Shown piece after piece: positions 30,102-38,652 of a DNA stretch of 46,232 nucleotides (positions are counted from its first letter, which is position 1; the number at the start of each line of letters is the position of its first letter). The DNA lies in contig MHLP01000039.1 in NCBI GenBank assembly GCA_001821435.1, forward strand, positions 1 to 46,232, given 5' to 3'. The position numbers and the translations under genes were made by a program. Source of the DNA: Candidatus Lloydbacteria bacterium RIFCSPLOWO2_01_FULL_50_20. Lineage in GTDB: Bacteria > Patescibacteriota > Minisyncoccia > Phycocordibacterales > UBA6899. Below the pieces are notes generated by a model. It saw nothing but the letters and a program-made list of their open reading frames with translations, ran no database searches and was not told the origin of the DNA.

Positions 30102-31757
30102 ATGAAAGTTGCTGTCATACAGTCGCATATCCTAGTCGGTGATTTCGCCGGAAACGCGGAACGCCTGCTTGCTGCATACAAAAAAGCCGTCGCAAGCGGC
30201 ACGGAAATTGTCGTCGCGCAAGAAGATGCGATCGCCGGCTATTGCGAAGGCGATCAGCGGTTCTACCCGTCGTTCCTCCAAGCGCATGATGCTGCTCTTT
30301 CCGTCCTTGCGAAGAACATCGGCGATGTCGGTCTGGTGATGAGTGTCACTGTGCCGAACGGCGGACAAGGAAAGCCGCTCTTCAATATGGGCGTGCTCAT
30401 ACAGCATGGCACGATAAAAAATCTGCAGGCAAAAACCAACCTCGCGACCGATACGGTCTTCAATGACTACCGCTGGTACGAACCGAACACGCTGGGGATC
30501 GAGATATTCGAATATCGGGGCCTCCGCTTGGCGGCGCTCATTTGCCAGGATCTGTGGGAAAAATACGACGCCGCGCATGGCGAACATTTTTTCACGCGGT
30601 ATCCGATTTCCGAGTTGAAAGGAAAAGGCGTCGACTTACTGCTCGTTCCCAACGCCTCGCCGTACTGGTGGGGGAAAGGAAGCGTGCGGGAGGAGATGGT
30701 ACGCGATGTGACGAGAGAACTCGGCTGCGCCGTCCTCTATGCGAATTATTGGGGTGGACAGGACGAGCTTGTCTTTGACGGCCGGAGTTTCATCATGAAC
30801 AAAGATGGCGTGGTCATCGGCGTTGCACCGGCGTATGCGGATGCCGTCGTTGTCGCCGATCTTGCCGGTCCAGAAGTCGGTTATTTTTCCGATCAGGACG
30901 ACATCAATGCGCTTGAAGATGCGCTGGTCATCTCACTCCGTGATTATGTCGAAAAGAATCGCATCAAAGGGGTGGTCATCGGTCTTTCCGGCGGTATCGA
31001 TTCGGCGCTTGTCGCCGCACTTGCCGTAAAAGCGCTCGGTCCGGAAAAAGTGGTCGGCGTACGGCTTCCCTCAGCGTATTCGTCGGACGGGAGTTTGACG
31101 GATGCTCTCGCGCTTGCGAAGAATCTCGGTATTCGTCTCGAGACCGTTCCGATCGCTGATGTTTATGAAACACTCCGAAAAAGTGTTACTCCTCTGATCG
31201 GCTTTCATGAGCCGGGAGAGATCGCGGGTGACGTGACCGAAGAGAATATGCAGGCGCGCATTCGCGGGATGATCTTGATGGCGTTCGCCAATCGTTTTGG
31301 TTTTATCCCGATCGCCACGGGGAATAAGTCCGAATTCTCGGTAGGATTCGCCACGCTCTACGGCGACATGTGCGGCGGGTTTGCGCTCATCAAAGACGTG
31401 CTCAAACGTGATGTGTACCGGCTTGCGGAAAATTGCAACCGGGACGGTATCATGATCCCGAAAAATTCGATCACCAAACCGCCGTCTGCGGAGCTGCGGC
31501 CTAATCAGGTAGACTCGGATTCGCTTCCCGATTACCCGACACTTGACCCGATACTTGAACTGCACATTGAACAGTCCAAAGGTGTTGAGGAAATTGTCGC
31601 GGAAGGATTTGACCGCAAAACAGTCAAGCGCGTTGTGCTCATGACCGCGCGCGCAGAGTTCAAGCGCCGTCAAGCTCCGCCCGGACCGATCGTATCGAAA
31701 GAAGGTCTCGCGTGGCTCAACCGGCAGTATCCGATCTCGACGAAATTCCTTCCATAG
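30102..31757 (+). CDS. nadE: Glutamine-dependent NAD+ synthetase
   Basis: A 551-residue two-domain enzyme for the last step of NAD synthesis, the amidation of nicotinate adenine dinucleotide. The N-terminal nitrilase domain releases ammonia from glutamine, with E41 (VAQEDAIAGY), K111 (QAKTNL) and C148 (ALICQDLW). The C-terminal synthetase domain has the ATP pyrophosphatase loop GLSGGIDSALVAALA at 294-308, and PIATGNKSEFSVGFATLYGD. Length is normal for this class. AAAGGA precedes the ATG. The leader carries copy 2 of the RNA motif. Confidence 0.95.
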   Translation: MKVAVIQSHILVGDFAGNAERLLAAYKKAVASGTEIVVAQEDAIAGYCEGDQRFYPSFLQAHDAALSVLAKNIGDVGLVMSVTVPNGGQGKPLFNMGVLIQHGTIKNLQAKTNLATDTVFNDYRWYEPNTLGIEIFEYRGLRLAALICQDLWEKYDAAHGEHFFTRYPISELKGKGVDLLLVPNASPYWWGKGSVREEMVRDVTRELGCAVLYANYWGGQDELVFDGRSFIMNKDGVVIGVAPAYADAVVVADLAGPEVGYFSDQDDINALEDALVISLRDYVEKNRIKGVVIGLSGGIDSALVAALAVKALGPEKVVGVRLPSAYSSDGSLTDALALAKNLGIRLETVPIADVYETLRKSVTPLIGFHEPGEIAGDVTEENMQARIRGMILMAFANRFGFIPIATGNKSEFSVGFATLYGDMCGGFALIKDVLKRDVYRLAENCNRDGIMIPKNSITKPPSAELRPNQVDSDSLPDYPTLDPILELHIEQSKGVEEIVAEGFDRKTVKRVVLMTARAEFKRRQAPPGPIVSKEGLAWLNRQYPISTKFLP

Positions 31758-31767
31758 GAGCGTGTTT

Positions 31768-32313
31768 ATGATCTTGATCAAAAAATTGCCAAACATGAGC
31801 GCCCGGGATAAACGGTTCGTACTTCGTCCGTTTGAGCAAGGTGATGAAATTGCGCTCGTGCGGCATATCAACTCATCGCGTATCGCCGAACGTGTCTCGA
31901 ACATTCCCCATCCGTATACGGAAAAACATGCGCAAGATTGGCTCCTCCGGCTCGCAGAAGAACGGGACAAGTTTCATTACGCACGCCGCATGGATTTTGC
32001 GATCACTGTCTCCGATGAGGTGGTTGGATCGATCGCGTTCATTAACATCGACGGGCATAAGGCGCAGATCTCGTATTGGCTTGGCGAGGAGTTTCAGGGA
32101 CGAGGGATCATGCCCGAAGTGCTTCGTCTTGTTGCCGAGTTCGGGTTCACCGTGTGCGGTTTCAAGCGCATCTGGGGTTACACATGGGAGACAAATCCAG
32201 CTTCTCAGCGTGTGCTTGAAAAAGCGGGTTTCACCCGAGAGGGCGTACATCGTAAAGAGTGGTACAAGAACGGCGCCTATCATGACTCGGTCATGTATGC
32301 GATCGTACAATAA
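31768..32313 (+). CDS. GNAT family N-acetyltransferase (RimJ/RimL-like)
   Basis: A 181-residue acetyltransferase. FVLRPFEQGDEIALVRHINSSRIAERVSNIPHPYT and ISYWLGEEFQGRGIMPEVLRLVAEFGF form the acetyl-CoA-binding core, and RVLEKAGFTREG closes it; this pattern is the RimJ/RimL (Acetyltransf_3) type. Its substrate could be an alpha-amino group, an antibiotic or a metabolite. It starts 10 bases after nadE, so it is cotranscribed with it. Whether it takes part in NAD metabolism is unknown. A bidirectional terminator follows. Confidence 0.88.
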   Translation: MILIKKLPNMSARDKRFVLRPFEQGDEIALVRHINSSRIAERVSNIPHPYTEKHAQDWLLRLAEERDKFHYARRMDFAITVSDEVVGSIAFINIDGHKAQISYWLGEEFQGRGIMPEVLRLVAEFGFTVCGFKRIWGYTWETNPASQRVLEKAGFTREGVHRKEWYKNGAYHDSVMYAIVQ

Positions 32314-32338
32314 AAAACATACCAGAAAAAAGAAAAAT

Positions 32339-32369
32339 GCCGCACCCATGGGTGCGGCGATGTTTTTTT
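32339..32369. terminator. Bidirectional terminator between convergent units
   Basis: GCCGCACCC-AT-GGGTGCGGC with TTTTTTT on one side and, on the minus strand, ATTTTTC on the other. It overlaps the prs stop codon. Confidence 0.85.
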
Positions 32370-33414
32370 ATCGCGACGGAATATCTTGTTCCGAAAGCTT
32401 GCTTACGCTTCCGCCGGAAGTGAGCGACTCCATGATCGCGTTGGCGAGCATGTTGTCGCAGGGGATCATCGTAAGAAAGTCCGCGTGATCTTTCAGATAT
32501 TGCGGCGGCCGGGGGATGGTATTCAGTGCCAGTACTTTTATTCCTTCCTTTCGGAATTTTGCTTCAGCCGTACGCCACGTCGCGTCTTTACCGGGAACAT
32601 CTCTCGGACTTGCGAGCCAGTGCGTCGTGCATGCGGTAATACTTGCGGCGCCCTCTTCCCGAAGCCTCGCTGCCGCACTGATCATTGTGCCGGCGGTATC
32701 AATGAGGTCGTCCGGCAGTATGACGTTGAGGCCGATGATCGGATCGCCGATGTAGCGTTTGGCGTTGGCGACATTTGCCTCTACGCGTTCTTTGTAGACC
32801 AGTCCCTTAAAAGGAAAACCCGACCGCTTCGCGAATTTTTCTGCGCGTTTGACGCCCCCGACATCCGCGGCCACAACCCCGACAGTTTTTGCGTTCCAGC
32901 TGGGGATCCCGAGCGCGTATTCCGCGAGAAGGACTTGTCCCTTGAGGTCGTCGGTCTGGACATGATCAAATGCGAGAACGATCTGTTCCGCGTGAAGATC
33001 GAACGTAAAAAGTCCGTCCACGCTCGGATAGTGTTCAATGATCCTCGCGAGCTCTTTGACATTGGTCGAGGTTCGGGCTTCGGATTTTCTATCCGCTCTT
33101 CCTTCCCAGAAGTGAGGGAGAACGACCTTGATCGATCGCGGAGAACCGAAATGAGCGGCGTTCAGGATCTTTCCGAGTTCGGCAAGTCCGAGATCGGGAC
33201 GATCGATCGGGGCCGCATAGAAGAGATAGACCTCAGTGCGCCGGACCGATTGCGTGATCTTCGGCAAAGTGATGCCGTCCGCGAATCGCTTGACCTCAAT
33301 GGGGATGACGTCGCGCACCGCAAAATCTTTTGCCGCCATGATCCCATGCACACTCTGTGCGAGCGGCAGCATGTCGGGAACCGCAATGAATGATATCTTA
33401 TCGCCTCTCGGCAT
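32368..33414 (-). CDS. prs: Ribose-phosphate pyrophosphokinase (PRPP synthetase) family
   Basis: A 348-residue enzyme making PRPP from ribose-5-phosphate and ATP. GRADRKSEARTSTNVKELARI matches the flexible ATP loop, FTFDLHAEQIVLAF the catalytic His region, VVAADVGGVKRAEKFA the ribose-phosphate area, and VILPDDLIDTAGTMISAA the PRPP-binding loop. It is about 30 residues longer than usual Prs and diverges at the C-terminus. AAGGAGAGG precedes the ATG. PRPP is the cosubstrate of PncB and of the Apt domain encoded just upstream, which explains its place here. Confidence 0.87.
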   Translation of the reverse strand: MPRGDKISFIAVPDMLPLAQSVHGIMAAKDFAVRDVIPIEVKRFADGITLPKITQSVRRTEVYLFYAAPIDRPDLGLAELGKILNAAHFGSPRSIKVVLPHFWEGRADRKSEARTSTNVKELARIIEHYPSVDGLFTFDLHAEQIVLAFDHVQTDDLKGQVLLAEYALGIPSWNAKTVGVVAADVGGVKRAEKFAKRSGFPFKGLVYKERVEANVANAKRYIGDPIIGLNVILPDDLIDTAGTMISAAARLREEGAASITACTTHWLASPRDVPGKDATWRTAEAKFRKEGIKVLALNTIPRPPQYLKDHADFLTMIPCDNMLANAIMESLTSGGSVSKLSEQDIPSR

Positions 33415-33503
33415 TGGACACCTCTCCTTATATAGAGAACAAAATGTGGAAGAACAGAATGAACGGACAATAACATTATTTACGGCTTCTGTGAAGCGCG
33501 GTC

Positions 33504-33525
33504 AAAAAAGAGGGCATCCGCCCTC
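33504..33525 (-). terminator. Terminator between the Apt-Nudix gene and prs
   Basis: On the minus strand GAGGGC-GGAT-GCCCTC is followed by TTTTTTG, just after the stop of the Apt-Nudix gene. Confidence 0.78.
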
Positions 33526-33531
33526 TTGCCG

Positions 33532-34449
33532 TTATCGATTCAAAATAAATTTTTTGAGGACCATTGCATGGTCAAACGCGAATTTTTCGTCCGGCATCGC
33601 GAGGATCTCTTCGGGACTCATGAGCACGACCTTGGTCAGATGTTTTTCATCGCGTATCTCGCCGTGTGCTTCACCGGTGAATACACAGGAGTGACTTGAC
33701 TCGTAACGCGGATCACGCCATGCACCGCTTTTTTCCATGAAGAATTTCTTCCCCGTAAGCACCAGCCCTGTTTCTTCGGTGAATTCTCGGCCTGCGGCTT
33801 CTTCCGCATTTTCACCTGGATCGACGTGTCCGCCCGGGAACGCGAAGCCGTAGGGATAATGCAGACGTTCAATGAGCACGATCTTGCTCTCGTATCGCGC
33901 GATGACATCGGTCATCTCGATCGTTTTGCCGTACGTAAGGAGTGCGTACACTTCACCGGCGAAGAGTTCCCGCCCGCCAAGTTCTCCCAGTTCCATGAGT
34001 GTCGAGAGTCCGACGACTGAAGCACCGAATGACTCGATAAGTTCTTTGCCTGCATGTGCAGTTCCGCCGGTCGCCAAGAGATCATCAACGAAGAGTACGC
34101 GGTCGTCTTTTTGAACGACACCTTCTTTGATCTCCAAAGAATCTCGGCCATATTCTAAACCGTATTCTTTTCTGACGGTCTTCCCCGGCAATTTCCCTTT
34201 TTTGCGGATCATGAAGAAGGGGAGTGTCATTTCTTTAGCGAGCGCTCCGGCAAAGATGAATCCACGCGCATCAAACGCGCCGATCTTGGTGACCCCCGCG
34301 TGTTTCCAGCGTGACTGCATAAGGTCGATCACCATGCCGAATGCGAAGGGGTTGGCGAGCAAGGGGCTCATGTCTCGAAACAAAATGCCCGGTTTCGGAA
34401 AATCCGGAATGCTCTCGATCAGTTCATGGAGGATGACGCCATTGTTCAT
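33532..34449 (-). CDS. Fusion: adenine phosphoribosyltransferase plus Nudix hydrolase
   Basis: A 305-residue two-domain protein. Residues 1-175 are an Apt-type phosphoribosyltransferase: IPDFPKPGILFRDMSPLL, GAFDARGFIFAGALA and the PRPP loop VLFVDDLLATGGTAHAG. Residues about 185-305 form a Nudix domain with an intact box, GGHVDPGENAEEAAGREFTEETGL (207-229, all Glu ligands present). Apt recycles adenine to AMP; the Nudix half could cleave ADP-ribose to AMP and ribose-5-phosphate. AAAGGA lies before the ATG at 34449; an ATG 18 bases upstream is possible. The prs gene follows. Confidence 0.88.
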   Translation of the reverse strand: MNNGVILHELIESIPDFPKPGILFRDMSPLLANPFAFGMVIDLMQSRWKHAGVTKIGAFDARGFIFAGALAKEMTLPFFMIRKKGKLPGKTVRKEYGLEYGRDSLEIKEGVVQKDDRVLFVDDLLATGGTAHAGKELIESFGASVVGLSTLMELGELGGRELFAGEVYALLTYGKTIEMTDVIARYESKIVLIERLHYPYGFAFPGGHVDPGENAEEAAGREFTEETGLVLTGKKFFMEKSGAWRDPRYESSHSCVFTGEAHGEIRDEKHLTKVVLMSPEEILAMPDEKFAFDHAMVLKKFILNR

Positions 34450-34688
34450 GTGTTTTCCTTTGTTCATGCTGTTTCTCTGCGCAAACGTTAACAGTTGTGC
34501 CGGCTTTTGTAAACCGGCCACATTTTTTGCTCAACCCAATCCCATGCCGTCAAATTGTCGCCGCTTGCGGAATTTCAGAAAAAACTCTTTCGGCTTTTAT
34601 ATCAGAAGCTTTAAATTGACAGCAATGCTTTTTATGATAGGGTTGCTCGAGAGGCTTCTTGTTGCCTCGTTACTGAGAGAGGGATATT

Positions 34689-35284
34689 GTGTCTGCCGAC
34701 AAGTATGAATTTCTCGAGTGGTACAAGCTGGACCCGCTCATCCGTGCGTACATTATTCCCATGATTGAAGGGATAAGGCCTGGCGCAAATCTGGCGATGT
34801 ACAAGATGGAACAAGAATACCCCGCCTATTTTTTACAGCAAAAACCCCTTCTCTTGAGTACTCGCTTGTAAGGCTTGGACTCTTGCACAAAAAACATGAG
34901 AGAGATTATTATATTGCTCGCGAGGCGTCGGTTTTGGAGCGTTTGTGGGTGAACGAACTCGAGATTGGCGAATTTCTTGGTTACCCCGACTGTTGCGCTA
35001 ACGCTTTTTATGCCGGTTGTGAAAAAGCGATGACTCAAGGGTTTGAATGGGGTCCGGCGGTTCAGTTCTTACGAAAACGAAAGGTGAACGACAACCTGCT
35101 CTTCGACTACAATTTCCATGTTCCGTGCAGTATCGAATGTGAGCCGAGTTTAATGATGGGGAAAGCAATAAAGGAAGTTTTGGAAAAAAATGACCCAGGT
35201 GCGGCCGTTGCTCTTCGCGAATGGAACCAGTACGAATTTTACGAGTTTTACTATTTTTATCCTCCCGATGGGTTTCATCAATGA
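34689..35284 (+). pseudogene. Frameshifted gene with a YPDCC motif, unknown function
   Basis: Two frames join into one likely protein of about 198 residues. The first (GTG at 34689, AGAGGGATATT before it) runs MSADKYEFLEWYKL...YPAYFLQQK and would stop at 34871. The second continues in another frame as TPSLEYSLVRLGLLHKKHERDYY and ends at 35284, with LGYPDCCANAF near its middle. The switch lies at CAGCAAAAACCCC (34836-34848), a homopolymer pair typical of an indel. The second half resembles the DUF483-type proteins I recall from archaea, without certainty. Sequencing error, real mutation and ribosomal slippage are all possible. Confidence 0.6.
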
Positions 35285-35288
35285 GGTA

Positions 35289-36359
35289 TTATCCCGAGCA
35301 ATGATCGGGATTTTTATTTTCGGTAATTTTTTCAATGTCGTTTTGTTTTCGAACGATATCTTGATGCAATGCGAACTGCGCTCTTGCTTTCGTGAGGTTT
35401 TGCGTTAAGCGGTCCGGGTAGTTCGCGGCGTCGAATGTAAAATACGATTCGCGGTAAGCGTCCGTCAAAAATCGCGCGGCAAGCTCAAGTGTGATCTGCG
35501 CGATCGCTTCCGGCAACGCGGCACGCTCTTCTTTACTCAAAAAGTCCGCAGTGTGGTCATAGCCCTCCATCATTGCGCGGAAAATCGCGAGATCAAATTC
35601 CGCGTGTTCGACATCGCCCTCGTCGGCGCGGTTGCACCAACTGCGCGCCGCATCAGCCAAGTCGATGAGGACGCTGTGCCGTCCGAGCGTATCGAGATCG
35701 AGCAGGGCGATCGCAGCTGATGAATGTTCGGCAAAACGGATATTATTCAACTTGAGGTCGCCGTGTATGATCCGCCTCGGAAGATGCATCCAGGCATTTA
35801 CGTGTTTGCCGTAAGCATCTTTGATATGTGTGCCGAATGGCTCAAGCATCCGCTGTTTTTCTGAATCAGCGTACTCGCTCATGGTGTCGTTCAGTTTCGT
35901 CATAATGGAAGGAGTGTCATGGAAGCCCACGCGCGCATGTCTGAATTCATATTCGTGTTTCGCGAATGTATTATGGAAATTTCCGATCAACTCCATTCCA
36001 TTCTGCGCTTCTTCCGGCGTCATACGGTCTTCGATCGTGCGTCCGGAAATATAGGTAAGTATGCGCCAGCAATCGCCGTTTTTTACGAGGCCAAGCTCTC
36101 CTGTTTTGGTGGGAACAAGCAGAGGGGTGGTAAGACCACGCTCCCTCATCGTGCGGGTCAACGCGTGGATATCTTCAAGAACCGCCGGGGAAAACATGGA
36201 GTGTAACTTTTGTAATACATAGCGTTCGCCGTTGTCGGTGGTGATGAGCAATGTCTCATTGATACGCCCATTTCCGAAAGGCTCGATGTTTGCTATCGTC
36301 CCGTCGATCTGGAACTGTTTCGCGATGTTTTGAAGCGGTGTTTCTTGCTGGGCGTCCAT
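35289..36359 (-). CDS. Phosphotransferase, NahK-like (APH kinase fold)
   Basis: A 356-residue small-molecule kinase. GNGRINETLLITTDNGERYVLQKLHSMFSPAVLEDI resembles the N-lobe of N-acetylhexosamine 1-kinase. RRIIHGDLKLNNIRF is the catalytic loop, and IALLDLDTLGRHSVLIDLADAARSWCN the metal-binding loop, again NahK-like. The phosphate acceptor is likely a sugar or amino sugar, but choline or homoserine kinases share the fold. The start at 36359 (MDAQQETP) is one of two nearby ATGs. It converges with the frameshifted gene and stands alone. Confidence 0.8.
   Translation of the reverse strand: MDAQQETPLQNIAKQFQIDGTIANIEPFGNGRINETLLITTDNGERYVLQKLHSMFSPAVLEDIHALTRTMRERGLTTPLLVPTKTGELGLVKNGDCWRILTYISGRTIEDRMTPEEAQNGMELIGNFHNTFAKHEYEFRHARVGFHDTPSIMTKLNDTMSEYADSEKQRMLEPFGTHIKDAYGKHVNAWMHLPRRIIHGDLKLNNIRFAEHSSAAIALLDLDTLGRHSVLIDLADAARSWCNRADEGDVEHAEFDLAIFRAMMEGYDHTADFLSKEERAALPEAIAQITLELAARFLTDAYRESYFTFDAANYPDRLTQNLTKARAQFALHQDIVRKQNDIEKITENKNPDHCSG
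35291..35320 (+). terminator. Terminator of the frameshifted gene
   Basis: ATCCCGA-N7-TCGGGAT followed by TTTTATTTTC. It overlaps the end of the convergent sugar-kinase-like gene. Confidence 0.75.
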
Positions 36360-36432
36360 GAGCATAGTATATCTTGCGCTCTCGGGTCCTTCATAATTTG
36401 CCAATATACCGAGAAGTGTTTAGTCTCAAGCG

Positions 36433-37308
36433 ATGGATCACCGCGGACTTTTTCAATGGGCAAAACGGCACCCGCTCTTCCTCTCCTTACTGTTACTTTT
36501 TGTCGTAGACTTTTTTATTCTCACTGCATATCTGGAACGAAAACACAGCGTACTTACCGTTGTGTTTCTTGATGTCGGCCAGGGTGACGCGGTGTTCGTG
36601 GAAGCACCGAACGGGAATCAGTTGCTCTACGACGCCGGACCGCCTACGGGTGCCGTCCTCCGTGCGCTCAGTGAAGTCATGCCGCGCTGGGACCGTTCGA
36701 TCGATGTGGTTGTGCTTTCGCATCCGGATCAGGATCATATCGGCGGACTTCTTGATATGTTCGATCGCTATGCGTTTGATGTTGTGGTTGAATCCGGCGC
36801 AAGTTCCACGAATGGCGTATGGGCTGAAGCTGAGAATGAAATAGTGAAACGGAATATCGCACATTTCGTAGCTCAAAAAGGGATGATGATCGATCTGGGT
36901 GGTGGAGTACAAGCGGATATTCTGTACCCTGATCATGATACAACGAACATAGAAACGAATTCGGCATCCATCATCATGCGCATTCGCTACGGTGAGACTT
37001 CATTTCTTCTTTCCGGGGACCTTCCGAAAAACATAGAGGATTATGCAGTGACGGTTCATGGCGATCAACTTGAGGCGCAAGTACTGAAACTCGGACATCA
37101 TGGGTCACGAACTTCTTCAAGTGAGACATGGCTTCGTACGGTGAAACCTGGTGTCGCGATCATTTCGGCAGGAGCGGATAACCGTTATGGCCATCCGCAT
37201 GTCGAAGTACTCGAGATGCTTGATCGATTACGCATTCCCTATTTCATTACTTTTAACGAGGGATTGATCAGATTTGAAAGCAACGGAAAAATGGTGAAGC
37301 GGGAGTAA
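36433..37308 (+). CDS. Membrane-anchored metallo-beta-lactamase-fold hydrolase (ComEC C-terminal type)
   Basis: A 291-residue protein. A membrane helix at about residues 14-33 is followed by an extracellular MBL domain with LDVGQGDAVFVEAPNG, LSHPDQDHIGGL (metal ligands at 97-102), FLLSGDL and VLKLGHHGSRTSSS. These motifs are those of the C-terminal domain of the DNA-uptake protein ComEC, which is thought to degrade the non-transported strand. Here the channel domain is missing. With the pilMNO genes at 2.6-4.7 kb a role in DNA uptake is possible but unproven. The next gene follows after 77 bases. Confidence 0.87.
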   Translation: MDHRGLFQWAKRHPLFLSLLLLFVVDFFILTAYLERKHSVLTVVFLDVGQGDAVFVEAPNGNQLLYDAGPPTGAVLRALSEVMPRWDRSIDVVVLSHPDQDHIGGLLDMFDRYAFDVVVESGASSTNGVWAEAENEIVKRNIAHFVAQKGMMIDLGGGVQADILYPDHDTTNIETNSASIIMRIRYGETSFLLSGDLPKNIEDYAVTVHGDQLEAQVLKLGHHGSRTSSSETWLRTVKPGVAIISAGADNRYGHPHVEVLEMLDRLRIPYFITFNEGLIRFESNGKMVKRE

Positions 37309-37385
37309 GTGCACTTCTTTGACACGGAAATCGCCTCGTGATTGAGTTGGTAAAGATGTTCACGGATGCTCCGTAAGGAGGAAAC

Positions 37386-37739
37386 ATGCGGCACGATGAT
37401 GTTCTTCAATGTCTCAAGGCATACCAAGATTTTGAAAAAGACACAGGACGGACTGAAATACTCGTCAAAAAAATAGTTAACGGGATCAACCGGCGGGTTT
37501 TGGACAGGCATGACTGGTGGGCGAAGTGTGCGATTTGGAAACTCTTTGACCTCATCTATGTTGCTCCGCTCCACCCGCTCTTTGGCCTGGCGGCGCTCCA
37601 GCAGATTTGCCGCGATGACCTGCTTGAATTCACGGTGGAGGAGGACGAAGAGCTTATCGCGCGGATCAGTAAAGGTTCATATTTTCTATTACACCGTGTT
37701 TTAGACCTTACGGTTGAGACTCAAGAGGGGGTCGTTTGA
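37386..37739 (+). CDS. Hypothetical protein
   Basis: A 117-residue, mostly helical protein with a tryptophan-rich segment (DRHDWWAKCAIWKLFDLIYVAPLHPLFGLAAL) and an acidic stretch (EEDEELIARIS). I do not recognise a family. The Shine-Dalgarno sequence TAAGGAGG is ideal, and a terminator follows, so it is a real gene. Confidence 0.72.
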   Translation: MRHDDVLQCLKAYQDFEKDTGRTEILVKKIVNGINRRVLDRHDWWAKCAIWKLFDLIYVAPLHPLFGLAALQQICRDDLLEFTVEEDEELIARISKGSYFLLHRVLDLTVETQEGVV

Positions 37740-37766
37740 CCGCTTCAAAACCAACATGCGCTAAAT

Positions 37767-37791
37767 ACCGCTCAGTGAAGCGGTTTTTTTC
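37767..37791 (+). terminator. Terminator of the hypothetical gene
   Basis: ACCGCT-CAGTGA-AGCGGT followed by TTTTTTT. Confidence 0.85.
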
Positions 37792-37804
37792 TTAATAGGA
37801 GTAT

Positions 37805-37842
37805 ACATAAGTCCGACCTACGTACATAGGTCGGACTTATGT
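37805..37842. repeat. Palindromic repeat ACATAGGTCGGACTTATGT, full inverted form
   Basis: A perfect 16-bp inverted repeat with a 6-base centre. Its right arm recurs exactly at 38553-38571, and a shortened palindrome CATAAGTC-C-GACTTATG lies at 41676. Confidence 0.8.
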
Positions 37843-37876
37843 GTGGGCGTGGTTTACAGGTAGATATCACTAATAT

Positions 37877-37905
37877 TTGACACAACTGATTTGTCGTGAT
37901 ACCCT
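37877..37905 (+). promoter_or_regulatory. Promoter of the gene at 37965
   Basis: TTGACA (37877), a 17-base spacer and TACCCT (37900-37905). Confidence 0.55.
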
Positions 37906-37964
37906 GTTCATTATAGGTTCTTCGAGTCTCACTTTGTTTTTCAACACATTACGAGGAGAAACCA

Positions 37965-38534
37965 GTGCTCAATCCCATGCCGTACCGGCTGCATCTTCCG
38001 CCGACCTTGGTGGAGGGTGGAAAGTTGTTTATCATTTTCGCCATCACCGAAAAAACGGAGGGTCCGGATTTCATCCAGAGATATGCTTCCGGCCCCCTTG
38101 GCGACAAAGAGTACCGCGCCAAAGTTAAGCAAACGTGGAAAAAGCGCTTCCTGCGAAGCAAAAAAGACGGCGATGCCGTCACTTTCTCGCTTGCGTCGCT
38201 TCGCGAGCGCGGGTTCTCGCTTAACAGCGCAAAATGGATGGTGCGTGATGGGCATTGCCGCATCCTCACATGGTGGGATCGCGCGCGCCCCGAATTTTGC
38301 GGACTGGAGGCGGTCCGCCAAGCGGGTGCAGCAGAAACCGCGGACTATCTCGCAGATCTTTTCGGGGGGATCTATGAGAGTGTGAATGTGACCGAGAGAG
38401 GAGAAGGGTGGACGTTTGAGTTTGCGCGACGTCTCCCGCTCGGCACGAATGCGAAGACCAAGCTTGAGCTGCGCTGGTCAACAAAAGCGGAAGAATTGCT
38501 TGCAACCATTGCACCGCAGAAAGAGGTAGCCTAG
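37965..38534 (+). CDS. Hypothetical protein, GTG start
   Basis: A 189-residue basic protein with an N-terminal strand-rich half (YRLHLPPTLVEGGKLFIIFAITEK) and a lysine-rich helix (YRAKVKQTWKKRFLRSKKDGD). DRARPEFCGLEAVRQAGAAETADYLADLFGG follows. I do not recognise a family. GAGGAG lies 8 bases before the GTG at 37965. It is framed on both sides by copies of the ACATAGGTCGGACTTATGT repeat, 120 bases before and 19 bases after, which could mean it moved as a cassette. Confidence 0.7.
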   Translation: MLNPMPYRLHLPPTLVEGGKLFIIFAITEKTEGPDFIQRYASGPLGDKEYRAKVKQTWKKRFLRSKKDGDAVTFSLASLRERGFSLNSAKWMVRDGHCRILTWWDRARPEFCGLEAVRQAGAAETADYLADLFGGIYESVNVTERGEGWTFEFARRLPLGTNAKTKLELRWSTKAEELLATIAPQKEVA

Positions 38535-38552
38535 AAAAAGACCTCTAAGGTA

Positions 38553-38571
38553 CATAGGTCGGACTTATGTA
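38553..38571. repeat. Palindromic repeat ACATAGGTCGGACTTATGT, half form
   Basis: Exact 19-base copy of 37824-37842, followed by ATCAGCGGCTTATGTATCAG. Confidence 0.8.
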
Positions 38572-38599
38572 TCAGCGGCTTATGTATCAGAAACGAAAT

Positions 38600-38630
38600 C
38601 CCCGGTGCTCGTGCGCCGGGGATTTTTTTA
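38600..38630 (+). terminator. Terminator of the gene at 37965
   Basis: CCCCGGTGC-TCGT-GCGCCGGGG, a 9-bp stem with one G-U pair, then ATTTTTTTA. It may also slow minus-strand transcripts from rpmB. Confidence 0.85.
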
Positions 38631-38652
38631 TTTGTCTATTTGTTTTTCGCGC

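Noticed and set aside
34836-34848. Programmed -1 frameshift site
   Set aside because: The heptamer does not fit X-XXY-YYZ in the incoming frame, and I see no clear downstream stimulator, so an indel is more likely.
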